Below, piece by piece: positions 1 to 8,819 of a stretch of 64,000 nt of DNA. Position 1 is the first letter of the stretch; the number at the start of each line of letters is the position of its first letter. The stretch comes from Bombus terrestris (Eukaryota; Arthropoda; Insecta; Hymenoptera; Apidae), in contig NW_025963553.1 in NCBI RefSeq assembly GCF_910591885.1, positions 5,394,001-5,458,000 on the forward strand. Reading direction: 5' to 3'. A program made the translations under genes and the position numbers. Under the pieces are notes generated by a model that was given only the letters and a program-made list of their open reading frames with translations, was not told the origin of the DNA and made no database searches.

Positions 1-19
1 TTGCAAATTGTGATCGTTG

Positions 20-177
20 CTCGCTCGCTCCGCTCGCTCGTAAAAATTTAGTCCAACCTCACATACGATCCGACACGTTCGCAAATTCGAAATAAGTTGC
101 CTTCATATCGAATGACTAACGCAAGATGGATTGGGTTTAGGTTAGGCTATAGTTTTCGAGCGAGCGCAGCGAGCGAG
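20..177. repeat. Split GC-rich inverted repeat, one per monomer
   Basis: Arm 1 (20-40) is built of CTCG units around a central CC. Arm 2 (157-177) is its reverse complement at 20 of 21 positions, the single mismatch being central. About 116 bp separate the arms. The stem can be extended by four A:T pairs, because AAAA follows arm 1 and TTTT precedes arm 2, with one bulged T. Every monomer in the window has the pair, although arm 2 often carries changes (GCGAACGAG, GAGCGAACG, CAGAGAGCG, CAGTGAGCG). The layout could fold as a long hairpin in single-stranded DNA or RNA. No function is demonstrated. Confidence 0.93.
137..146 (+). other. TTAGGTTAGG telomere-like motif inside monomer
   Basis: Two tandem TTAGG units occur here and in most a, c, d, f, g monomers and some h monomers. 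In b, e, i, j, k and s monomers the second unit reads TTACG. A further single TTAGG lies near the monomer end (ATTAGGTAC). TTAGG is the canonical telomere repeat of most insects and many arthropods, but two units in a satellite can arise by chance. Confidence 0.6.
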
Positions 178-277
178 AGACGCGTAAAGGTGTATCACAA
201 TCTAACGGTTTGGCACATACGGACATTGAAACATTCGCACCAGCCAGAGGAGCCGGAAGTATTTATCCTATTGCCTG

Positions 278-327
278 CTGACAAATGTTTACAGTTTGTG
301 AATAGTTTCACATAAATAGTACTATTT
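278..327. repeat. Near-invariant 50-bp block with two tight dyads
   Basis: This block differs little among monomer types anywhere in the window. It contains a hairpin-forming pair, GTGAA and TTCAC, with a TAGT loop (298-311). Two bases downstream is a perfect 14-bp palindrome AAATAGTACTATTT (314-327). Exceptions are sporadic single changes: CAGATTG near 38078, GTGCATAG near 28010, GTTCCAC plus GTACTGTTT in two diverged monomers, and GACAGATG in the trimer block at 54141-57929 and at 63669. The dyads could be binding or secondary-structure sites; this is inferred only from conservation. Confidence 0.85.
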
Positions 328-401
328 CCACATACTACAGTCCAATGTGATGTCCGAAGTGGCTAACAAAATTAGGTACTAACACGATATATATACATAT
401 T

Positions 402-423
402 GCAAGGTATATGTATACCTTGC
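402..423. repeat. 22-bp near-perfect palindrome spanning the monomer junction
   Basis: The arms GCAAGGTATA and TATACCTTGC are exact reverse complements around a central TG, so each monomer boundary lies in a dyad. Long-end monomers replace the left arm with CAATATAAGGTATA, shortening the stem. The centre is CA instead of TG at 6279-6300 and 34827-34848. It is TA at 58751-58772, which makes that copy a perfect 22-bp palindrome. Confidence 0.93.
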
Positions 424-2518
424 AAATTGTGATCGTTGCTCGCTCGCTCCGCTCGCTCGTAAAAATTTAGTCCAACCTCACATCCGATACGACACGTTCG
501 CAAATTCGAAATAAGTCGCCACCATATCGAATAATGAACGCAAGATAGATTGGTTTTAGGTTACGCTATAGTTTTCGAGCGAGCGCAGCGAACGAGAGAC
601 GCGTAAAGGTGTGTCACAATCCAACGGTTTGGCACATACGGACATTGAAACATTCGCACCAGCCCGAAAGCCGGAAGTCTTTATCCTATTGCCTGCTGAC
701 AAATGTTTACAGTTTGTGAATAGTTTCACATAAATAGTACTATTTCCACATACTACAGTCCAATGTGATGTCCGAAGTGGCTGACAAAATTAGGTACTAA
801 CACGAAATATATGCAAGGCAATATAAGGTATATGTATACCTTGCAAATTGTGATCGTTGCTCGCTCGCTCCGCTCGCTCGTAAAAATTTAGTCCAACCTC
901 ACATACGATCCGACACGTTCGCAAATTCGAAATAAGTTGCCTTCATATCGAATGACTAACGCAAGATGGATTGGGTTTAGGTTAGGCTACAGCTTTCGAG
1001 CGAGCGCAGCGAGCGAGATACGCGTAAAGGTGTGTCACAATCCAACGGTTTGGCACATACTGACATTGAAACATTCGCACCAGCCCGAGGAGCCGGATGT
1101 CTTTATCATATTGCCTGCTGACAAATGTTTACAGTTTGTGAATAGTTTCACATAAATAGTACTATTTCGACATACTACAGTGCAATGTGATGTCCGAAGT
1201 GGCTGACAAAATTAGGTACTAACACGATATATATGCATATTGCAAGGTATATGTATACCTTGCAAATTGTGATCGTTGCTCGCTCGCTCCGCTCGCTCGT
1301 AAAAATTTAGTCCAACCTCACATCCGATCCGACACGTTCGCAAATTCGAAATAAGTCGCCTTCAAATCGAATGACTAACGCAAGAGGGATTGGTTTTAGG
1401 TTAGGCTATAGTTTTCGAGCGAGCGCAGCGAGCGAGAGACGCGTAAAGGTGTATCACAATCTAACGGTTTGGCACATACGGACATTGAAACATTCGCACC
1501 AGCCAGAGGAGCCGGAAGTATTTATCCTATTGCCTGCTGACAAATGTTTACAGTTTGTGAATAGTTTCACATAAATAGTACTATTTCCACATACTACAGT
1601 CCAATGTGATGTCCGAAGTGGCTAACAAAATTAGGTACTAACACGATATATATACATATTGCAAGGTATATGTATACCTTGCAAATTGTGATCGTTGCTC
1701 GCTCGCTCCGCTCGCTCGTAAAAATTTAGTCCAACCTCACATCCGATACGACACGTTCGCAAATTCGAAATAAGTCGCCACCATATCGAATAATGAACGC
1801 AAGATAGATTGGTTTTAGGTTACGCTATAGTTTTCGAGCGAGCGCAGCGAACGAGAGACGCGTAAAGGTGTGTCACAATCCAACGGTTTGGCACATACGG
1901 ACATTGAAACATTCGCACCAGCCAGAGGAGCCGGAAGTATTTATCCTATTGCCTGCTGACAAATGTTTACAGTTTGTGAATAGTTTCACATAAATAGTAC
2001 TATTTCCACATACTACAGTCCAATGTGATGTCCGAAGTGGCTAACAAAATTAGGTACTAACACGATATATATACATATTGCAAGGTATATGTATACCTTG
2101 CAAATTGTGATCGTTGCTCGCTCGCTCCGCTCGCTCGTAAAAATTTAGTCCAACCTCACATCCGATACGACACGTTCGCAAATTCGAAATAAGTCGCCAC
2201 CATATCGAATAATGAACGCAAGATAGATTGGTTTTAGGTTACGCTATAGTTTTCGAGCGAGCGCAGCGAACGAGAGACGCGTAAAGGTGTGTCACAATCC
2301 AACGGTTTGGCACATACGGACATTGAAACATTCGCACCAGCCCGAAAGCCGGAAGTCTTTATCCTATTGCCTGCTGACAAATGTTTACAGTTTGTGAATA
2401 GTTTCACATAAATAGTACTATTTCCACATACTACAGTCCAATGTGATGTCCGAAGTGGCTGACAAAATTAGGTACTAACACGAAATATATGCAAGGCAAT
2501 ATAAGGTATATGTATACC

Positions 2519-5037
2519 TTGCAAATTGTGATCGTTGCTCGCTCGCTCCGCTCGCTCGTAAAAATTTAGTCCAACCTCACATACGATCCGACACGTTCGC
2601 AAATTCGAAATAAGTTGCCTTCATATCGAATGACTAACGCAAGATGGATTGGGTTTAGGTTAGGCTATAGTTTTCGAGCGTGCGCAGCGAGCGAGAGACG
2701 CGTAAAGGTGTATCACAATCTAACGGTTTGGCACATACGGACATTGAAACATTCGCACCAGCCAGAGGAGCCGGAAGTATTTATCCTATTGCCTGCTGAC
2801 AAATGTTTACAGTTTGTGAATAGTTTCACATAAATAGTACTATTTCCACATACTACAGTCCAATGTGATGTCCGAAGTGGCTAACAAAATTAGGTACTAA
2901 CACGATATATATACATATTGCAAGGTATATGTATACCTTGCAAATTGTGATCGTTGCTCGCTCGCTCCGCTCGCTCGTAAAAATTTAGTCCAACCTCACA
3001 TCCGATACGACACGTTCGCAAATTCGAAATAAGTCGCCACCATATCGAATAATGAACGCAAGATAGATTGGTTTTAGGTTACGCTATAGTTTTCGAGCGA
3101 GCGCAGCGAACGAGAGACGCGTAAAGGTGTGTCACAATCCAACGGTTTGGCACATACGGACATTGAAACATTCGCACCAGCCCGAAAGCCGGAAGTCTTT
3201 ATCCTATTGCCTGCTGACAAATGTTTACAGTTTGTGAATAGTTTCACATAAATAGTACTATTTCCACATACTACAGTCCAATGTGATGTCCGAAGTGGCT
3301 GACAAAATTAGGTACTAACACGAAATATATGCAAGGCAATATAAGGTATATGTATACCTGGCAAATTGTGATCGTTGCTCGCTCGCTCCGCTCGCTCGTA
3401 AAAATTTAGTCCAACCTCACATACGATCCGACACGTTCGCAAATTCGAAATAAGTTGCCTTCATATCGAATGACTAACGCAAGATGGATTGGGTTTAGGT
3501 TAGGCTACAGCTTTCGAGCGAGCGCAGCGAGCGAGATACGCGTAAAGGTGTGTCACAATCCAACGGTTTGGCACATACTGACATTGAAACATTCGCACCA
3601 GCCCGAGGAGCCGGATGTCTTTATCATATTGCCTGCTGACAAATGTTTACAGTTTGTGAATAGTTTCACATAAATAGTACTATTTCGACATACTACAGTG
3701 CAATGTGATGTCCGAAGTGGCTGACAAAATTAGGTACTAACACGATATATATGCATATTGCAAGGTATATGTATACCTTGCAAATTGTGATCGTTGCTCG
3801 CTCGCTCCGCTCGCTCGTAAAAATTTAGTCCAACCTCACATCCGATCCGACACGTTCGCAAATTCGAAATAAGTCGCCTTCAAATCGAATGACTAACGCA
3901 AGAGGGATTGGTTTTAGGTTAGGCTATAGTTTTCGAGCGAGCGCAGCGAGCGAGAGACGCGTAAAGGTGTATCACAATCTAACGGTTTGGCACATACGGA
4001 CATTGAAACATTCGCACCAGCCAGAGGAGCCGGAAGTATTTATCCTATTGCCTGCTGACAAATGTTTACAGTTTGTGAATAGTTTCACATAAATAGTACT
4101 ATTTCCACATACTACAGTCCAATGTGATGTCCGAAGTGGCTAACAAAATTAGGTACTAACACGATATATATACATATTGCAAGGTATATGTATACCTTGC
4201 AAATTGTGATCGTTGCTCGCTCGCTCCGCTCGCTCGTAAAAATTTAGTCCAACCTCACATCCGATACGACACGTTCGCAAATTCGAAATAAGTCGCCACC
4301 ATTTCGAATAATGAACGCAAGATAGATTGGTTTTAGGTTACGCTATAGTTTTCGAGCGAGCGCAGCGAACGAGAGACGCGTAAAGGTGTGTCACAATCCA
4401 ACGGTTTGGCACATACGGACATTGAAACATTCGCACCAGCCCGAGGAGCCGGAAGTCTTTATCCTATTGCCTGCTGACAAATGTTTACAGTTTGTGAATA
4501 GTTTCACATAAATAGTACTATTTCCACATACTACAGTCCAATGTGATGTCCGAAGTGGCTAACAAAATTAGGTACTAACACGATATATATACATATTGCA
4601 AGGTATATGTATACCTTGCAAATTGTGATCGTTGCTCGCTCGCTCCGCTCGCTCGTAAAAATTTAGTCCAACCTCACATCCGATACGACACGTTCGCAAA
4701 TTCGAAATAAGTCGCCACCATATCGAATAATGAACGCAAGATAGATTGGTTTTAGGTTACGCCATAGTTTTCGAGCGAGCGCAGCGAACGAGAGACGCGT
4801 AAAGGTGTGTCACAATCCAACGGTTTGGCACATACGGACATTGAAACATTCGCACCAGCCCGAGGAGCCGGAAGTCTTTATCCTATTGCCTGCTGACAAA
4901 TGTTTACAGTTTGTGAATAGTTTCACATAAATAGTACTATTTCCACATACTACAGTCCAATGTGATGTCCGAAGTGGCTGACAAAATTAGGTACTAACAC
5001 GAAATATATGCAAGGCAATATAAGGTATATGTATACC
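2519..5037. repeat. Higher-order repeat, hexamer copy 2 (a-b-c-d-e-l)
   Basis: Monomers start at 2519, 2938, 3359, 3778, 4197 and 4616. The first four match 1-1678 monomer by monomer with only scattered differences, for example GAGCGTGCG near 2678 and TACCTGGC near 3355. The last two differ from copy 1. The 4197 monomer has CATTTCGAATAATG and CCCGAGGAG instead of CCAGAGGAG. The 4616 monomer lacks the 1-bp deletion and has CGCCATAG, a marker found again at 11753. The duplication therefore ends inside the fifth monomer. Confidence 0.85.
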
Positions 5038-8000
5038 TTGCAAATTGTGATCGTTGCTCGCTCGCTCCGCTCGCTCGTAAAAATTTAGTCCAACCTCACA
5101 TCCGATCCGACACGTTCGCAAATTCGAAATAAGTCGCCTTCAAATCGAATGACTAACGCAAGAGGGATTGGTTTTAGGTTAGGCTATAGTTTTCGAGCGA
5201 GCGCAGCGAGCGAGAGACGCGTAAAGGTGTATCACAATCTAACGGTTTGGCACATACGGACATTGAAACATTCGCACCAGCCAGAGGAGCCGGAAGTATT
5301 TATCCTATTGCCTGCTGACAAATGTTTACAGTTTGTGAATAGTTTCACATAAATAGTACTATTTCCACATACTACAGTCCAATGTGATGTCCGAAGTGGC
5401 TAACAAAATTAGGTACTAACACGATATATATACATATTGCAAGGTATATGTATACCTTGCAAATTGTGATCGTTGCTCGCTCGCTCCGCTCGCTCGTAAA
5501 AATTTAGTCCAACCTCACATCCGATACGACACGTTCGCAAATTCGAAATAAGTCGCCACCATATCGAATAATGAACGCAAGATAGATTGGTTTTAGGTTA
5601 CGCTATAGTTTTCGAGCGAGCGCAGCGAACGAGAGACGCGTAAAGGTGTGTCACAATCCAACGGTTTGGCACATACGGACATTGAAACATTCGCACCAGC
5701 CCGAAAGCCGGAAGTCTTTATCCTATTGCCTGCTGACAAATGTTTACAGTTTGTGAATAGTTTCACATAAATAGTACTATTTCCACATACTACAGTCCAA
5801 TGTGATGTCCGAAGTGGCTGACAAAATTAGGTACTAACACGAAATATATGCAAGGCAATATAAGGTATATGTATACCTTGCAAATTGTGATCGTTGCTCG
5901 CTCGCTCCGCTCGCTCGTAAAAATTTAGTCCAACCTCACATACGATCCGACACGTTCGCAAATTCGAAATAAGTTGCCTTCATATCGAATGACTAACGCA
6001 AGATGGATTGGGTTTAGGTTAGGCTACAGCTTTCGAGCGAGCGCAGCGAGCGAGATACGCGTAAAGGTGTGTCACAATCCAACGGTTTGGCACATACTGA
6101 CATTGAAACATTCGCACCAGCCCGAGGAGCCGGATGTCTTTATCATATTGCCTGCTGACAAATGTTTACAGTTTGTGAATAGTTTCACATAAATAGTACT
6201 ATTTCCACATACTACAGGGCAATGTGATGTCCGAAGTGGCTGACGAAATTAGGTACTAACACGATATATATGCATATTGCAAGGTATACATATACCTTGC
6301 AAATTGTGATCGTTGCTCGCTCGCTCCGCTCGCTCGTAAAAATTTAGTCCAACCTCACATCCGATCCGACACGTTCGCAAATTCGAAATAAGTCGCCTTC
6401 ATATCGAATGACTAACGCAAGAGGGATTGGTTTTAGGTTAGGCTATAGTTTTCGAGCGAGCGCAGCGAGCGAGAGACGCGTAAAGGTGTATCACAATCTA
6501 ACGGTTTGGCACATACGGACATTGAAACATTCGCACCAGCCAGAGGAGCCGGAAGTATTTATCGTATTGCCTGCTGACAAATGTTTACAGTTTGTGAATA
6601 GTTTCACATAAATAGTACTATTTCCACATACTACAGTCCAATGTGATGTCCGAAGTGGCTGACAAAATTAGGTACTAACACGAAATATATGCAAGGCAAT
6701 ATAAGGTATATGTATACCTTGCAAATTGTGATCGTTGCTCGCTCGCTCCGCTCGCTCGTAAAAATTTAGTCCAACCTCACATACGATCCGACACGCTCGC
6801 AAATTCGAAATAAGTTGCCTTCATATCGAATGACTAACGCAAGATGGATTGGGTTTAGGTTAGGCTACAGCTTTCGAGCGAGCGCAGCGAGCGAGAGACG
6901 CGTAAAGGTGTGTCACAATCCAACGGTTTGGCACATACTGACATTGAAACATTCGCACCAGCCCGAGGAGCCGGATGTCTTTATCATATTGCCTGCTGAC
7001 AAATGTTTACAGTTTGTGAATAGTTTCACATAAATAGTACTATTTCCACATACTACAGGGCAATGTGATGTCCGAAGTGGCTGACGAAATTAGGTACTAA
7101 CACGATATATATGCATATTGCAAGGTATATGTATACCTTGCATATTGTGATCGATGCTCGCTCGCTCCGCTCGCTCGTAAAAATTTAGTCCAACCTCACA
7201 TCCGACCCGACACGTTCGCAAATTCGAAATAAGTCGCCACCATATCGAATAATGAACGCAAGATGGATTGGTTTTAGGTTAGGCTATAGTTTTCGAGCGA
7301 GCGCAGCGAGCGAGAGACGCGTAAAGGTGTGTCACAATCCAACGGTTTGGCACATACTGACATTGAAACATTCGCACCAGCCCGAGGAGCCGGAAGTCTT
7401 TATCATATTGCCTACTGACAAATGTTTACAGTTTGTGAATAGTTTCACATAAATAGTACTATTTCCACATTCTACAGTCCAATGTGATGTCCGAAGTGGC
7501 TGACGAAATTAGGTACTAACACGATATATATGCATATTGCAAGGTATATGTATACCTTGCAAATTGTGATCGTTGCTCGCTCGCTCCGCTCGCTCGTAAA
7601 AATTTAGTCCAATCTCACATCCGATCCGACACGTTCGCAAATTCGAAATAAGTCGCCTTCAAATCGAATGACTAACGCAAGAGGGATTGGTTTTAGGTTA
7701 GGCTATAGTTTTCGAGCGAGCGCAGCGAGCGAGAGACGCGTAAAGGTGTATCACAATCTAACGGTTTGGCACATACGGACATTGAAACATTCGCACCAGC
7801 CAGAGGAGCCGGAAGTATTTATCCTATTGCCTGCTGACAAATGTTTACAGTTTGTGAATAGTTTCACATAAATAGTACTATTTCCACATACTACAGGGCA
7901 ATGTGATGTCCGAAGTGGCTGACGAAATTAGGTACTAACACGATATATATGCATATTGCAAGGTATATGTATACCTTGCATATTGTGATCGATGCTCGCT

Positions 8001-8397
8001 CGCTCCGCTCGCTCGTAAAAATTTAGTCCAACGTCACATCCGACCCGACACGTTCGCAAATTCGAAATAAGTCGCCACCATATCGAATAATGAACGCAAG
8101 ATGGATTGGTTTTAGGTTACGCTATAGTTTTCGAGCGAGCGCAGCGAGCGAGAGACGCGTAAAGGTGTGTCACAATCCAACGGTTTGGCACATACGGACA
8201 TTGAAACATTCGCACCAGCCCGAGGAGCCGGAAGTCTTTATCCTATTGCCTGCTGACAAATGTTTACAGTTTGTGAATAGTTTCACATAAATAGTACTAT
8301 TTCCACATACTACAGTCCAATGTGATGTCCGAAGTGGCTGACAAAATTAGGTACTAACACGAAATATATGCAAGGCAATATAAGGTATATGTATACC
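5038..8397. repeat. Mixed monomers d-b-c-f-g-h-d-i
   Basis: Eight monomers start at 5038, 5457, 5878, 6297, 6719, 7138, 7557 and 7976. The run c-f-g-h-d-i is the leading part of the higher-order repeat that dominates 13015-36101, so this is its first, 5'-most appearance. The h and i monomers begin GCATATTG and carry CCGACCC. The junction at 6279-6300 has a flipped palindrome centre. Confidence 0.85.
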
Positions 8398-8819
8398 TTG
8401 CAAATTGTGATCGTTGCTCGCTCGCTCCGCTCGCTCGTAAAAATTTAGTCCAACCTCACATACGATCCGACACGTTCGCAAATTCGAAATAAGTCGCCTT
8501 CATATCGAATGACTAACGCAAGAGGGATTGGGTTTAGGTTAGGCTACAGCTTTCGAGCGAGCGCAGCGAGCGAGAGACGCGTAAAGGTGTGTCACAATCT
8601 AACGGTTTGGCACATACGGACATTGAAACATTCGCACCAGCCAGAGGAGCCGGAAGTATTTATCGTATTGCCTGCTGACAAATGTTTACAGTTTGTGAAT
8701 AGTTTCACATAAATAGTACTATTTCCACATACTACAGTCCAATGTGATGTCCGAAGTGGCTGACAAAATTAGGTACTAACACGAAATATATGCAAGGCAA
8801 TATAAGGTATATGTATACC
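8398..8819. repeat. Chimeric g/f monomer
   Basis: The left part has g-type markers (ACATACGATCC, GGGTTTAGG, CTACAGCTTTC, GTGTCAC). It also has GAGGG, then f-type CTAACGG, CCAGAGGAG and TATCGTATT, and the long 422-bp end. It precedes the duplicated trimer. The mosaic fits gene conversion or crossover between neighbouring f and g units. Confidence 0.7.

Larger units (their letters stand above)
1..419. repeat. Representative satellite monomer (type a) with internal anatomy
   Basis: First complete unit, used as a coordinate frame. In order it contains: GC-rich arm 1 at 20-40; an A/T tract (TAAAAATTTA) at 41-50; a variable stretch at about 57-128 where most type-defining differences fall; a TTAGGTTAGG motif at 137-146; GC-rich arm 2 at 157-177; an ACGCGT site at 180-185; a second variable stretch at about 190-277; a conserved 50-bp block at 278-327 with two dyads; a variable tail; an AT-rich end; and half of the junction palindrome. 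I count about 26 CpG dinucleotides in this monomer. No tRNA-like A/B boxes or polyadenylation-type gene structure is visible. The chosen phase is arbitrary. Confidence 0.95.
1..2518. repeat. Higher-order repeat, hexamer copy 1 (a-b-c-d-e-b)
   Basis: Six monomers start at 1, 420, 841, 1260, 1679 and 2098. Lengths 419+421+419+419+419+421 sum to 2518 bp. The order and private markers of the first four monomers (GTATCAC in a, the 1-bp deletion in b, GAGATACGCG in c, GAGGG in d) recur 2518 bp later. The b and e monomers carry an in-frame TAG within the otherwise open stretch. Confidence 0.88.

Noticed and set aside
157..173. CENP-B box at TTTCGAGCGAGCGCAGC
   Set aside because: Only 6 of 9 core positions match, and the CGGG part is absent.
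20..177. GAGC-rich arms as a parvovirus-like Rep-binding element or viral terminal repeat
   Set aside because: The arms share GAGC tetranucleotides with such elements but lack the hairpin-end layout, nicking-site context and any viral gene. Tetranucleotide similarity alone is not evidence.
20..177. Terminal inverted repeats of a MITE or DNA transposon
   Set aside because: The arms are internal to a tandem repeat, have no flanking target-site duplication, and no insertion-free copy is available. A transposon ancestry remains possible but is not supported here.
97..315. Repeated ~70-residue forward open frame as a multigene family of small proteins
   Set aside because: It is part of the satellite, is interrupted by TAG, TGA or frame breaks in many copies, lacks a consistent ATG start, varies mostly by amino-acid changes, and has no recognisable domain, signal peptide or promoter context.
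1..419. tRNA- or 5S-derived repeat with pol III promoter boxes
   Set aside because: I found no convincing B box (GGTTCGANNCC) or A box in proper order, and no cloverleaf-like arms.
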